A DNA stretch of 64,000 nucleotides from Flavobacterium sp. UBA5153. Its GTDB lineage: Bacteria; Bacteroidota; Bacteroidia; Flavobacteriales; Flavobacteriaceae. Below the pieces are notes generated by a model. That model did not search any database. It was not told the DNA's origin and saw only the letters and a program-made list of their open reading frames with translations. The stretch is from the NCBI GenBank assembly GCA_002413745.1, contig DHXP01000039.1, forward strand, positions 89,965 to 153,964, written 5' to 3'. This document shows positions 8,969 to 19,517 of this stretch, in pieces; position 1 is the stretch's first letter; the number at the start of each line of letters is the position of its first letter. Made by a program: the position numbers and the translations under genes.

Positions 8969-9868
8969 CTAGCCATTTACTGCTTCAACCATTATACTTT
9001 CATCATTAAGCATACTTTTAAGCATATTTTCAATGCCGCTTTTCAATGTAAATGTTGAAGATGGACAACCGCTACAAGCGCCTTGGAGCGTAACATTTAC
9101 CGTTTTTGTAGCTTCATCATAAGAATTGAATGCAATATTTCCACCATCAGCTTGAACAGCAGGTTTCACATATTCTTCTAAAATATTGATGATTTGTTGA
9201 GAAGTAACATCAAGTTTGTCGAAATTTTCAGTTTTAATAGTTTCTTGTTCGATGCTGTTTGCAATCACGCTTTCATCTAGGACAGTTCCGCCATTTTCGA
9301 TGTAGTGTTTGATGAAAGTTCTCAATTCCAAAGTGATTTCTTGCCAATCGTTTACTGCGTATTTTGTGATTGAAATGTAATTTTCATCCATAAAAATTTC
9401 TTTCACATAAGCAAATTTGAATAATTCTTTTGCCAAAGGAGATGCCGCTGTTTCATCGATATTTTTAAATTCAATTGCGGTTTTTGTCAACATTCTGCTC
9501 ACTACAAATTTCAAAGCGGCTGGATTTGGCGTTGTTTCACCATAAACTGTTATTGGCTGTTTTCGTGTTTTGTTTTCTTCAGGAGTAATGATTATTCCGC
9601 CATTGGATACAAATGATTCAATTTGTTCAGCCACGGCATCTTGAACATCTTCCCATTCAACAATACTGAATTTTTCGATTGCAATGAAATTTCCGGAGAT
9701 GTAAACAGTTTTTACAAATGGCAAATAAAATAGTTGTTGTGCCAGAGGTGAATTTTTGGCTTCATCGATGTTTTTGAACTCGAAACTTTCATTTTGAGTG
9801 ATAAAATCTTCGAATTCAAATTTTAAGATGCTTGGATTTTGCGTTTCTTTTATTGTTATTTTTGACAT
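8969..9868 (-). CDS. NifU/Nfu-family iron-sulfur cluster carrier with duplicated N-domain
   Basis: Cytoplasmic Fe-S carrier of 299 residues, expected to receive a cluster and pass it to apo-proteins. Two copies of the Nfu N-terminal domain are seen at about residues 1-95 and 105-200; each carries the matching pattern NPSILKFEF or NPAALKFVV, then SPLAQQLF or SPLAKELF. The NifU C-terminal domain (about 220-299) has QADGGNIAF and the cluster-binding CSGC. The gene is single and leftward. The tandem N-domain form is common in Flavobacteriia as far as I recall. The two N-domains have diverged clearly at sequence level. Confidence 0.92.
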   Translation of the reverse strand: MSKITIKETQNPSILKFEFEDFITQNESFEFKNIDEAKNSPLAQQLFYLPFVKTVYISGNFIAIEKFSIVEWEDVQDAVAEQIESFVSNGGIIITPEENKTRKQPITVYGETTPNPAALKFVVSRMLTKTAIEFKNIDETAASPLAKELFKFAYVKEIFMDENYISITKYAVNDWQEITLELRTFIKHYIENGGTVLDESVIANSIEQETIKTENFDKLDVTSQQIINILEEYVKPAVQADGGNIAFNSYDEATKTVNVTLQGACSGCPSSTFTLKSGIENMLKSMLNDESIMVEAVNG

Positions 9869-9886
9869 TATTCTTTTAATTTTTTA

Positions 9887-9894
9887 CAAATTTA
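9887..9894 (-). promoter_or_regulatory. Promoter -7 element for the Nfu gene
   Basis: The minus strand reads TAAATTTG, an exact TAnnTTTG match 18 nt before the ATG at 9868. Confidence 0.5.
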
Positions 9895-10032
9895 ACGAAG
9901 TTATTTTCCACTAATAACTATATTTGATATTTTAATGAATAAATTAACTTTTATTGTGTTTAAATTAAATATTTATCCTTTTTTCGCGTTGCTCTAATTG
10001 GTTCAAAGTTCCATAATATAAATACTTTTTGA

Positions 10033-11031
10033 ATGTATCATAAAATAAAGTTTTTTATAGTCCTTTTTTTGATAACTCAATATTCTTTTTCACAAGAAGG
10101 AATTGCGGTCTATTCTGATTATTTATCAGATAATTATTATTTGATTCACCCTTCTATGGCTGGTGCGGCTAATTGTGCAAAAATTAGGTTAACCGCCCGT
10201 AAACAATGGTTTGACCAAGTAGATGCGCCCTCACTTCAAACGTTTAGTTTTAATGGAAGAGTGGGCGAAAAATCTGGGGCGGGAATTATTATTTTTAATG
10301 ATAAAAACGGTTACCATTCCCAGAAAGGTGTTAAGCTTACTTATGCACATCATATCATGTTTTCCAGGGACGATATTGATTTGAATCAATTGTCTTTTGG
10401 TATTAGCACCGCTTTTATTCAAAGTCAATTAGATGAAACCGAGTTTTTGCAATCAGGTGATTTCGACCCAATCATTAACGGAATGATTGTACAAGATGCT
10501 TCTTATTTTAACGTTGATATTGGAGCTTCCTATAATTATCTCGATTTTTATGTTCACGGAACTATTCAGAATGCTATTGAGACCAAAAGAAAAATTTATA
10601 CAGAAACCGAAAGTGCCAACTTGAGAAAATTTTTATTGAGTGCCGGTTATGTTTATGGTGACAAGGATAAAATATTATGGGAACCTTCCATTTTATTTCA
10701 ACTTGTGGAGAAAACACACGAAAAATCGATCGATATTAATATGAAGGCTTACAAAAACTTTGATTTTGGGAAACTTTGGGGAGCTTTGTCTTATCGCAGA
10801 AGTTTTGACGGTGCTCAATATATGAACGGAAGCGGTGTTTCAACACAAAAACTACAATATATCACGCCTATTGTTGGTGTTAATTTCGATAAATTTATGT
10901 TTGCCTATACGTATTCGCATCTTTCAGGAGATGTAAATTTTGATACTGGTGGTTTTCATCAAATTACTTTAGGAATCGATTTGTTTTGTAAACGAGAGAA
11001 ATACGAATGCAACTGTCCTGCCATTAATTAA
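10033..11031 (+). CDS. PorP/SprF family type IX secretion membrane protein
   Basis: Predicted outer membrane beta-barrel of 332 residues, the usual PorP/SprF size. The signal peptide ends near TQYSFSQ. The mature start (YSDYLSDNYYLIHPSMAGAANCAKIRLTARKQW) has the family pattern in which the phrase about the sampled N-terminus is followed by a R-x-QW motif. Repeated amphipathic strands follow. SprF-type proteins assist export or surface attachment of specific type IX cargo. SprF genes often sit next to a large adhesin; here the neighbour is an unrelated carbonic anhydrase, although a type B-sorted adhesin lies at 49.6-54.0 kb. Confidence 0.9.
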   Translation: MYHKIKFFIVLFLITQYSFSQEGIAVYSDYLSDNYYLIHPSMAGAANCAKIRLTARKQWFDQVDAPSLQTFSFNGRVGEKSGAGIIIFNDKNGYHSQKGVKLTYAHHIMFSRDDIDLNQLSFGISTAFIQSQLDETEFLQSGDFDPIINGMIVQDASYFNVDIGASYNYLDFYVHGTIQNAIETKRKIYTETESANLRKFLLSAGYVYGDKDKILWEPSILFQLVEKTHEKSIDINMKAYKNFDFGKLWGALSYRRSFDGAQYMNGSGVSTQKLQYITPIVGVNFDKFMFAYTYSHLSGDVNFDTGGFHQITLGIDLFCKREKYECNCPAIN

Positions 11032-11067
11032 TAGCGTGAACTGCAAAAAATTTAAAATTCATTTAAA

Positions 11068-11586
11068 ATGCCAATACTGTCTGTAAACGGAAAAACCCCA
11101 TCCATACCCGAAGATTGTTATGTAGCCGAAAACGCGACCATTGTTGGTGATGTTACCTTTGGTGATTCGTGTAGCGTTTGGTTTAATGCAATCATCAGAG
11201 GAGATGTTCATTTTATTACCATTGGAAACAAAGTGAATATTCAAGACGGTGCCATTATTCATTGTACGTATCAAAAACATCCCACTATTATTGGGAATAA
11301 TGTTTCCATTGGCCACAATGCAATGGTCCACGGCTGTACAATTCACGACAATGTACTAATAGGAATGGGAGCCATTGTTATGGATAATTGTATTGTCGAG
11401 AGTAATTCTATTATTGCCGCAGGTGCGGTGGTTACTCAAAACACGGTGGTCAAATCCGGAAGTATTTATGCTGGTGTTCCCGCAACAAAAATAAAGGATA
11501 TTAATCAATCTGATTTTGCTGGGGAAATTGAGCGCATTTCCAACAATTATGTGATGTATTCGGGTTGGTATAAAAAAGAAGTATAA
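11068..11586 (+). CDS. Gamma carbonic anhydrase-like hexapeptide-repeat protein
   Basis: Left-handed beta-helix protein of 172 residues of the YrdA/PaaY/CaiE group. Hexapeptide repeats of the [LIV]-G-x4 type run over about residues 20-140 (GDVTFGDS, IGNKVNIQ, IGNNVSIG, IGMGAIVM). The metal-ligand histidines expected of gamma carbonic anhydrases are present as H65, H83 and H88. A C-terminal helix follows YAGVPATKI. It should form a cytoplasmic trimer with zinc at subunit interfaces; actual carbonic anhydrase activity varies in this group. It lies 36 nt after the SprF-like gene and may share its transcript. Confidence 0.9.
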   Translation: MPILSVNGKTPSIPEDCYVAENATIVGDVTFGDSCSVWFNAIIRGDVHFITIGNKVNIQDGAIIHCTYQKHPTIIGNNVSIGHNAMVHGCTIHDNVLIGMGAIVMDNCIVESNSIIAAGAVVTQNTVVKSGSIYAGVPATKIKDINQSDFAGEIERISNNYVMYSGWYKKEV

Positions 11587-11597
11587 CCCCAATATTT

Positions 11598-12374
11598 TCA
11601 GAAATCTTTTTCTATCACATTATATTTATTTCCCAGTATTTCAGAAAGCACTTTTGGGTTTGAGTTGGTATAAAACACGGGGTCATTTTTTTCTGCAATT
11701 GAAAATCCTACTTTTTCTTTCAACACATTTTGGGTTTGTTTTGCCACTGCTTCACCGGAGTCAATAATGTGTACATGAGCGGGAAGTATTTTTTTTATTT
11801 GAGGAATCAGATACGGATAATGGCTACAACCCAGTACCAGATAATCGATGTTGGCTTCAATCATTGGGGTGAGACAGGAGTGAAGTAATTGCGTCATTTC
11901 GGGCGAATTTATTTTTCCGTTTTCTATGAGTTGAACTAATCCATGACCTACTTGTTCAATGATTTTTGTGTCTTGGTACTTCTCGGTAGTTTTGTTAAAA
12001 AGCTCACTATTCAAAGTGCCTTGCGTGGCCAAGATTCCAATGGTCTGTGTTTTCGAATTCGTCGCCGCTGGTTTTATCGCTGGCTCAATGCCAATAAAAG
12101 GTACGGTATATTTTGCCCTCAATTCTTGTATGGCATTTGTGGTTGCAGTATTACAAGCTACCACGATTAATTTACAATCCATATTGAGCAAAAACTCGGT
12201 GTTTTTTATGCTCAATGCGATAATTTCAGCTTTAGATTTTTGGCCATAGGGAGCATTTTTGCTGTCTGCTAAATATATGGTTTTCTCGTTGGGAAGTAAT
12301 TGATGAATTGCTGCCCAAATAGAAGTTCCTCCTATACCCGAGTCAAAAATTCCGATAGGTCGATTATCATGCAT
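11598..12374 (-). CDS. murI: Glutamate racemase
   Basis: Cofactor-independent racemase that makes D-glutamate for peptidoglycan in the cytoplasm. The length is 258 residues. The two catalytic cysteines are in ACNTAT (C74) and LGCSHYP (C183), and the N-terminal FDSGIGG places the conserved Asp at residue 11. The gene is the last of the leftward uppS-bamA-ompH-ompH-murI block, but a strong hairpin terminator lies between ompH and murI, so it may have its own promoter. Confidence 0.96.
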   Translation of the reverse strand: MHDNRPIGIFDSGIGGTSIWAAIHQLLPNEKTIYLADSKNAPYGQKSKAEIIALSIKNTEFLLNMDCKLIVVACNTATTNAIQELRAKYTVPFIGIEPAIKPAATNSKTQTIGILATQGTLNSELFNKTTEKYQDTKIIEQVGHGLVQLIENGKINSPEMTQLLHSCLTPMIEANIDYLVLGCSHYPYLIPQIKKILPAHVHIIDSGEAVAKQTQNVLKEKVGFSIAEKNDPVFYTNSNPKVLSEILGNKYNVIEKDF

Positions 12375-12427
12375 AATAACAAAGTTAAGTGCTACGGATT
12401 AAATATCCTATAAATTTATTTTATAAA

Positions 12428-12463
12428 AAAAACTGCCCAATCCCAAATTTGGGTGAGCAGTTT
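12428..12463 (-). terminator. Terminator after the ompH-like genes
   Basis: Read on the minus strand, AAACTGC pairs with GCAGTTT around an inner palindrome CCCAAATTTGGG, and a run of eight T follows. It ends the bamA-ompH transcript before murI. Confidence 0.75.
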
Positions 12464-12485
12464 TATTTAAATAGAACGGTTTATA

Positions 12486-12989
12486 TTAGAAACCCAAATC
12501 TTTTTTTACGTCAGCAGTCAAGTTTGGACCGTCGGCAAGTAAAAGTGTAGCGCCATCAAGAACATATTGATAACCTTTTGCTTTACCCACTTTTTGGATA
12601 GAAGCTCTTACTTTTTCGTAAATAGGCTTAGTTATATCTTCTTGTTTTTGTTGTAATTCTTTTTGGGCGTTTTGACCAAAATCCTGAATTCTTTTTTGCA
12701 TATCTTGAACCTCTTTTTGACGTTCTGCATTTATAGCCTCAGTAACAGTTGCTGATTCTGTATCGTATTTTTTTAATTTAGTTTGGAATTCTTCAGCCAT
12801 TTTTTTGTAATCAGCATCATAAGTTGCACTCAGTTTTTCAAGTTGTTTTTGAGCATCCATCATTGCCGGCAATTTCGTCATAATTTCGCTTACATCTACA
12901 TGCGCTGTTTTTGCTTGTGCGTTAATGGTTTGGCTGGCTCCTAAAACAAGTATTGCAGCAATTAGTAAAGTTTTGATTTGTTTCATCAT
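12486..12989 (-). CDS. OmpH/Skp family periplasmic chaperone
   Basis: Periplasmic holdase of 167 residues that should escort unfolded barrel proteins to BamA. A signal peptide ends around TINAQA. A Skp-like body follows: a short beta strand (AHVDVSEIM), two long Gln/Lys/Glu-rich coiled-coil helices (about 40-125) and a C-terminal strand segment (GYQYVLDGATLLL). It lies 17 nt after the larger ompH paralogue and downstream of bamA in the same orientation. Either of two adjacent ATGs (12989 or 12986) could be the start. Confidence 0.92.
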   Translation of the reverse strand: MMKQIKTLLIAAILVLGASQTINAQAKTAHVDVSEIMTKLPAMMDAQKQLEKLSATYDADYKKMAEEFQTKLKKYDTESATVTEAINAERQKEVQDMQKRIQDFGQNAQKELQQKQEDITKPIYEKVRASIQKVGKAKGYQYVLDGATLLLADGPNLTADVKKDLGF

Positions 12990-13006
12990 TTTAAAATATT
13001 AATTAA

Positions 13007-14260
<1,254 letters not shown>

Positions 14261-14299
14261 AACTTTCGCTGTTTTAGAAAAATTTATATCAATTTTTTT

Positions 14300-16969
14300 T
14301 TAAAATTGTTGTCCAATGATAAAGTGCGTTTCCCAACCGTTTGCTTTTGTATGCCCAGGCAATGCGTCAAAGCCATTTCCGAAATCAATACCCAATAATC
14401 CAAATGCGGGCATGAATACACGCAATCCAACTCCTGCGGAACGATTTAATAAAAACGGATTGTAATTTTTGAACGTATCGAATGAGTTACCTGCTTCCAG
14501 AAATGTAAGGGCATAAATAGATGCCGATGATTTCAATGTTATTGGATATCTCAATTCTAACGAATATTTATTATAGACAGTGGCTCCAATTGCTACTCCT
14601 GAACTGTTTACGGGAGTCAGGGATCCGTTTGGATATCCTCTTAATCCTATTGTCTCTCTACCGTCCATTGAATAAGTTGCCATACCATCCCCACCAAGAT
14701 AATATCTTTCAAAAGGCACAACGCCTCTATTTTGATTGTATGCTCCCAAGAATCCATATTCTGCCATGGAACGAAATACTAATTTACCATAAACTTTGGT
14801 ATACCAATCAGCTTTGAACTTTATTTTGTAATATTCTAACCAATTAAATTTTTTCTGATCCACTTTTGCTGGATCTGCCGCCGCATCTTGAAATCTATCG
14901 ACTTTATTTGGATATGCGTTAGTTGCACTTGGACTTGCCTCAACATAATCACCCTCATTTACCATTATTCCATTTGAACCTACATAAGAAGCGCCAGTAT
15001 GCTGTAATTTATATGCTTGCTGGTCGCCTAATGTTGCATAATTGACTCCGTTTATCAAGGAATAAGGAAGAGTGAATTTTCCCGTTAAACTAAACTCTGA
15101 TCCATATATTGGGAATATTGGATTGACTCCTTTGTTGCTTCGTGATAATCCAATGGTGTAGGCCAAGTTTCTTGATGAACCATTTCCAAATGTAAATAAA
15201 CCAGTATTGTAATTATGTAAATCATAATGTTGATAACTCAGGGATTGTGACAATACAAAGTAATCATCTGGTACGGTAAGCCTTTTGGCCAGCCCTATAG
15301 ATATCGTCATTATATTGAAACTTTTGCTTTTATCGACTTTATAGGTTTGGTAATTATTTAAAAATTGCTTGGTATACGATAACGAAGTGCTAAATTGTAC
15401 TGGTTTTTTCTTGCCAAACCAAGGTTCTGAAAAGGATACGCTATAAGTTTGGAAATAAGTGCTTCCTTGCAATCGTAAGGATACTTTTTGACCATCACCC
15501 ATAGGAAGTGGTTTGTAGGCATTTTTATTAAATAAATTTCTTGCCGAAAAATTATTAAACGACAATCCTAAAGTACCGATGAAGCCACCACCGCCATAAC
15601 CTCCTTGAAGTTCTATCTGGCTTGCGCCTTTTTCAGTCAAAGGATATTCAATATCCACCGTTCCGGCTGCCGCATCTACGTTCTTGAATTTTGGTTCAAT
15701 GGACTCAGGGTCAAAAAATCCCAACTGTCCTATTTCGCGGATGGTTCTTATCAATAATTCTTTATTGTATTTTTCTCCTGGTTTAGTTCTTAATTCTCTG
15801 TAAATTACGTGGTCGTTTGTTTTATCATTTCCCACTACCGTAATTTTGTTGAAATAGGCAATTGGTCCTTCGGTAATTCGTATTTCGAAATCAATTGTAT
15901 CGTTTGCTGTTTTTACTTCTACCGCGTTAATATTGGAAAATAAATAGCCATTGTTTTGATATAAGTTGGTAATATCATCACCATCTGGTTTCGACTTGTC
16001 AGCAATTCTTTTTTCAAGAAGTACACCATTATAAGTTTCACCCTTTTTGATGCCCAACATATTGCTAAGTGCTTGATCTGAATATACGGTGTTTCCTAAA
16101 AATTTAATATTTCCAAAATAGTATTTGTCTCCCTCTTCAACTTTTATTTTAATTTTTAAAGCATTTATGTCTTTATTGTAGTAAACGGAATCTGAAAGAA
16201 TTCTGGCATCTCTGTATCCTTTTTCTTTATAGGCTGCCATTACTTTTTCTAAATCGGTTTTGTATTTTTCCTTGATAAATTTAGATGCTTTTAAGATACG
16301 GGTAAGTTTTTTTTGTTTCGTGTCTTTCATGGCATTGCGCAGGGTCTTGTCTGACAGTTTCGTGTTTCCTTCAAAATCAATTTCTTGAATTTTTACTTTT
16401 TCTCCCTTATCAACGTTTACCATCATATTTACCATATTTACAGCCGAAGTGTCTTTTATGATGTTTATGTTTACTTTGGTGTTGTAGTAACCATCTTTTT
16501 TGTATTTATTTTCAATGTAATTTTTTGTGTTTGTGATTAAATTTTCATTTACCACTTTGCTTTTGGTAAGAGCATTGTCTTTTATGAGTCCTTCGATTTT
16601 ACTTTTCTTGACACCAACAAATTTCACTTCATTTAACTTGGGCAATTCTTCAACATGTAAATCAAGATAAATACTGTCATTTTGGATTTTGTTTACATAA
16701 AATGAAATTTCATCAAATAGACCTAATTTTCCAAGTTTTTTTATCGCATTGCTTATTTCTTCGCCGGGAATTGTGATTTCTTTCCCTTTTTCAAGACCTG
16801 CAAAGGTTACCACGGTTTGGCTATTGAAACTTATTTTACCAACAATGGCAACATCGGCTAGGATGTATTTTTTTCCTTGGTCAAAAGGAACTCTTTCTTG
16901 AGCTTTCATTTGAGAAAAACTTCCAAAAATCAAAAGGGTAAGGACTATTTTTATGCTTTTATTTAACAC
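14300..16969 (-). CDS. bamA: Outer membrane protein assembly factor BamA
   Basis: Essential outer membrane protein of about 889 residues that folds and inserts beta-barrels. The signal peptide (IKIVLTLLIFGSFSQMKAQ) is followed by five POTRA domains over about residues 25-450 and a 16-strand barrel over about 480-889, ending in the aromatic C-terminus HFIIGQQF. The open frame extends upstream to 17107, inside uppS. The GTG at 16969 is chosen because it lies 7 nt after the uppS stop and directly precedes the signal peptide. The gene order uppS-bamA-ompH-ompH is the conserved Bacteroidota arrangement. Regulation is presumably from the promoter before the DUF6089 gene. Confidence 0.95.
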   Translation of the reverse strand: MLNKSIKIVLTLLIFGSFSQMKAQERVPFDQGKKYILADVAIVGKISFNSQTVVTFAGLEKGKEITIPGEEISNAIKKLGKLGLFDEISFYVNKIQNDSIYLDLHVEELPKLNEVKFVGVKKSKIEGLIKDNALTKSKVVNENLITNTKNYIENKYKKDGYYNTKVNINIIKDTSAVNMVNMMVNVDKGEKVKIQEIDFEGNTKLSDKTLRNAMKDTKQKKLTRILKASKFIKEKYKTDLEKVMAAYKEKGYRDARILSDSVYYNKDINALKIKIKVEEGDKYYFGNIKFLGNTVYSDQALSNMLGIKKGETYNGVLLEKRIADKSKPDGDDITNLYQNNGYLFSNINAVEVKTANDTIDFEIRITEGPIAYFNKITVVGNDKTNDHVIYRELRTKPGEKYNKELLIRTIREIGQLGFFDPESIEPKFKNVDAAAGTVDIEYPLTEKGASQIELQGGYGGGGFIGTLGLSFNNFSARNLFNKNAYKPLPMGDGQKVSLRLQGSTYFQTYSVSFSEPWFGKKKPVQFSTSLSYTKQFLNNYQTYKVDKSKSFNIMTISIGLAKRLTVPDDYFVLSQSLSYQHYDLHNYNTGLFTFGNGSSRNLAYTIGLSRSNKGVNPIFPIYGSEFSLTGKFTLPYSLINGVNYATLGDQQAYKLQHTGASYVGSNGIMVNEGDYVEASPSATNAYPNKVDRFQDAAADPAKVDQKKFNWLEYYKIKFKADWYTKVYGKLVFRSMAEYGFLGAYNQNRGVVPFERYYLGGDGMATYSMDGRETIGLRGYPNGSLTPVNSSGVAIGATVYNKYSLELRYPITLKSSASIYALTFLEAGNSFDTFKNYNPFLLNRSAGVGLRVFMPAFGLLGIDFGNGFDALPGHTKANGWETHFIIGQQF

Positions 16970-16976
16970 TAAAAAA

Positions 16977-17717
16977 TTATTTAATTTGTTCACTTGTTTT
17001 TCCAAATCTACGTTCTCTTTTTTGATAACTAATGATAGCCTCATATAAATTTTGTTCTTTAAAGTCTGGCCATAATACATCAGTAAAATATAATTCTGCA
17101 TAGGCAATTTGCCACAACAAAAAATTACTTATTCTATGCTCTCCACTTGTTCTTATTAATAAATCCACATCAGGTAAATTTCGCGTGTAAAGATGCTCAT
17201 TTATAATTGAATCGTCAATAGAGTCTATTGAAATTATATTATTTTTAACTTTATTACTGATGTTTCTAACGGCATTTACGATTTCTTCTCTCGAACCATA
17301 ACTCAATGCCAGAGTCAATGTCATTCGGCTATTGTTCTTGGTTATATTTATTACGTCTTGAAGCTCTTTTTGGGCTGATTTCGGTAATTTTTCTAAATTG
17401 CCAATAGCATTTAATTTGATGTTATTGTCTTGCAGGGTTTTAAGTTCTTTCTTTAATGAGTTGACTAATATTTTCATTAAAGTTTCGACTTCCAGTTTTG
17501 GTCTGTTCCAGTTTTCCGTAGAAAATGCGTATAAAGTAAGAAATTCAATTCCTAATTTGGCGCAAGCCTCAATATTTACTTTCACGGATTTTGTTCCGTT
17601 TTCATGGCCAAAAGCCCTTAAAAAACCTTTTTGTTTCGCCCAACGACCATTGCCGTCCATAATGATGGCTAAATGTTTGGGTAAATTATTCGTATCTATT
17701 TTATTTAGTAAATCCAT
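16977..17717 (-). CDS. uppS: Isoprenyl transferase (undecaprenyl diphosphate synthase)
   Basis: Cytoplasmic cis-prenyltransferase that builds undecaprenyl diphosphate, the carrier lipid for peptidoglycan and LPS sugars. The length is 246 residues. The signature HLAIIMDGNGRWAKQKG holds the catalytic D21, and the C-terminal region has the conserved PDVDLLIRTSGEHRISNFLLWQ. It is 3 nt from the DUF6089 gene and 7 nt from bamA, so the three are one operon. Confidence 0.97.
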   Translation of the reverse strand: MDLLNKIDTNNLPKHLAIIMDGNGRWAKQKGFLRAFGHENGTKSVKVNIEACAKLGIEFLTLYAFSTENWNRPKLEVETLMKILVNSLKKELKTLQDNNIKLNAIGNLEKLPKSAQKELQDVINITKNNSRMTLTLALSYGSREEIVNAVRNISNKVKNNIISIDSIDDSIINEHLYTRNLPDVDLLIRTSGEHRISNFLLWQIAYAELYFTDVLWPDFKEQNLYEAIISYQKRERRFGKTSEQIK

Positions 17718-17720
17718 TTT

Positions 17721-18401
17721 TTATTCTGCACAATAACAAGGTGTGTTCCCAAAGGTATAGGTTATGGTAAGTCCTGAAAAAACATACCAATCATTATTAT
17801 TTATATTTCCAAATCGCAACATTTTCAAATTTTCATTCTTTGGATTACTTCCATCTAAATTATCAGTAAGCGTGTACCTTGCTCCAACCTCCAAGGCCAA
17901 TATTATAGTGGGCGTAACATTCGATTTTATGCCTAAATTCATTGGAATTGCAAATGAACCTCCGTTTTTATCCTTTAATGTTTGCCCTGATATAACATAC
18001 AATTCATCATACCTGAAATAACTTATCCCGGAATACACATAGGGGGTAAATTTCTTCTGGATGTCATGTAGATTAAAGTCAAAAAAATTAAATTCAAGGC
18101 CTAAAGATACTTCTTTTATGCTGTTTTCAAAACGATAACCCCTTTGATTTCTGCCGGGCTCCTTTGAATCAAGGTCATTTGCGACAATTTTTGATTGTGT
18201 ATATGAAAAACGGTAAGCATGTCTGGGACTTTTATTCCATTTATAAAGTAATCCAAATGCAGGTTCATTTGGTGAAATGTAAGTCGTGGAACCAACATCG
18301 CCAATGTAGTTGCTTCCGCCTAAAAACACGCCAACCTCATGAATTTGTGCATTCATTGCCATAAAGGAAAATAAGAATAATAGATTAAAAAGTTTATACA
18401 T
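17721..18401 (-). CDS. DUF6089 family outer membrane-type protein
   Basis: Predicted small outer membrane barrel or periplasmic protein of 226 residues. The signal peptide ends at about MAMNAQ. The mature part begins HEVGVFLGGSNYIGDVG and continues with alternating strands (RHAYRFSYTQ, SGISYFRYDE) to a C-terminal strand. This matches the DUF6089 family, which in Flavobacteriia is typically found just upstream of uppS and bamA. The function is unknown; the position suggests a link to envelope assembly. It is the first gene of the operon. Confidence 0.8.
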   Translation of the reverse strand: MYKLFNLLFLFSFMAMNAQIHEVGVFLGGSNYIGDVGSTTYISPNEPAFGLLYKWNKSPRHAYRFSYTQSKIVANDLDSKEPGRNQRGYRFENSIKEVSLGLEFNFFDFNLHDIQKKFTPYVYSGISYFRYDELYVISGQTLKDKNGGSFAIPMNLGIKSNVTPTIILALEVGARYTLTDNLDGSNPKNENLKMLRFGNINNNDWYVFSGLTITYTFGNTPCYCAE

Positions 18402-18419
18402 TTAATTAAAAATTGCGTG

Positions 18420-18427
18420 CAAATATA
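18420..18427 (-). promoter_or_regulatory. Promoter -7 element for the DUF6089-uppS-bamA operon
   Basis: The minus strand reads TATATTTG, an exact TAnnTTTG match 18 nt before the DUF6089 start at 18401. Confidence 0.55.
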
Positions 18428-18572
18428 ATAATTATCAGCACGAATCAACGCCCAATGGTTTAAATGTGTCTTTTATTGAAAAATAGACCCAAAAACCATC
18501 AAAAATTATCGATTCGAAAATAGTAAAACGGGAAAAATAAGGATAATCGTATGGTGGACAGCCAAAAATGAT

Positions 18573-19457
18573 TTAATTTCTTCTGTCTTCACCCCAAAAT
18601 AACTTGGTGCGCAGTGTTTTCAAAAAGGTTTCTTCGGGGATTTCCACCATGTTTATTTGAAAGGGAGTTTTTTTTATGATTAATACCGTTTCGTTTTTTA
18701 CGGAAGTAATCCTGGAATCCAGCGAAACCAGGTAATGTTCCTCCCTGCCTGAAACTTTCAATCGAATTTCGGTTTCATCCGGAACCACGAGCGGACGTGC
18801 ATTCAGATTATGTGGTGCGATGGGAGTTATGACCAAACTTCGAACTTCGGGTGTCAAAATTGGCCCGCCACAACTCATTGAATAACCTGTTGAACCCGTA
18901 GGAGTTGCAATAATTAATCCATCGGCCCAATAAGAATTCAAGAATTCGTCATTCAAATAGGTTTCTATTGTTATCATCGAAGTGGTGTCTTTCCGGCTAA
19001 CGGAGATTTCGTTCATGGCAAAATTGATGTCTTGAATGGCTTCATTATATGGAGAACACGATAAACTCAATAAGGTTCTTTTGGAAATGGTGTATTTTTT
19101 ATCAATTATAAATTGCATAAACGCTGCAATATTCTCTTTTTGAACCGTGGCCAAAAATCCCAACCGACCGGCATTTATTCCCAAAATGGGTACGCCGGAA
19201 TTTCGAACCAGTGTTGCTGCCCTTAAAATGGTGCCATCTCCGCCTATGCTGATGAGCATGTCAAAACTACTGTTTAATTCGGTATGTGAGGTAAATGTTT
19301 TATACTCTTTTTCTACAATTTTTTTTTCATATAAAATGTTCAAAAAATTGGACTCGATAATCATTTCGACCTTATTTTTGTTAAAAAAAACGAAAATGTC
19401 TTTTATGATTGGTTCCGTGCTATTTTGGTAATATTGTCCGTAAATGGCTACTTTCAT
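18573..19457 (-). CDS. nadK: NAD kinase
   Basis: Cytoplasmic ATP-dependent kinase that converts NAD to NADP. The length is 294 residues. The GGDGT motif is at residues 72-76 with the catalytic Asp at 74, and the second conserved block TPTGSTGYSMSCGGP is at about 182-196. It is leftward, between the CBS-domain gene and the DUF6089 operon. This neighbourhood is shared by many Flavobacteriia as far as I recall. Confidence 0.96.
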   Translation of the reverse strand: MKVAIYGQYYQNSTEPIIKDIFVFFNKNKVEMIIESNFLNILYEKKIVEKEYKTFTSHTELNSSFDMLISIGGDGTILRAATLVRNSGVPILGINAGRLGFLATVQKENIAAFMQFIIDKKYTISKRTLLSLSCSPYNEAIQDINFAMNEISVSRKDTTSMITIETYLNDEFLNSYWADGLIIATPTGSTGYSMSCGGPILTPEVRSLVITPIAPHNLNARPLVVPDETEIRLKVSGREEHYLVSLDSRITSVKNETVLIIKKTPFQINMVEIPEETFLKTLRTKLFWGEDRRN

Positions 19458-19487
19458 TTCTTTTTATTTACTCCCTCTTCTTTGGAA

Positions 19488-19508
19488 AGTTCCGATAGCT
19501 ATCGGGAG
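19488..19508 (+). repeat. Short repeat with a perfect 14-bp palindrome
   Basis: CCGATAGCTATCGG (19492-19505) is a perfect palindrome inside a 21-nt unit that recurs at 29-49 (three mismatches, opposite strand) and as a half copy at 63948-63959. It lies in the short gap between nadK and the CBS-domain gene. Confidence 0.6.
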
Positions 19509-19517
19509 GGGTGAGGC

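Noticed and set aside
16970-17107. BamA start at 17107
   Set aside because: It would place 46 residues without signal-peptide character inside uppS; the GTG at 16969 directly precedes the signal peptide and follows the uppS stop.
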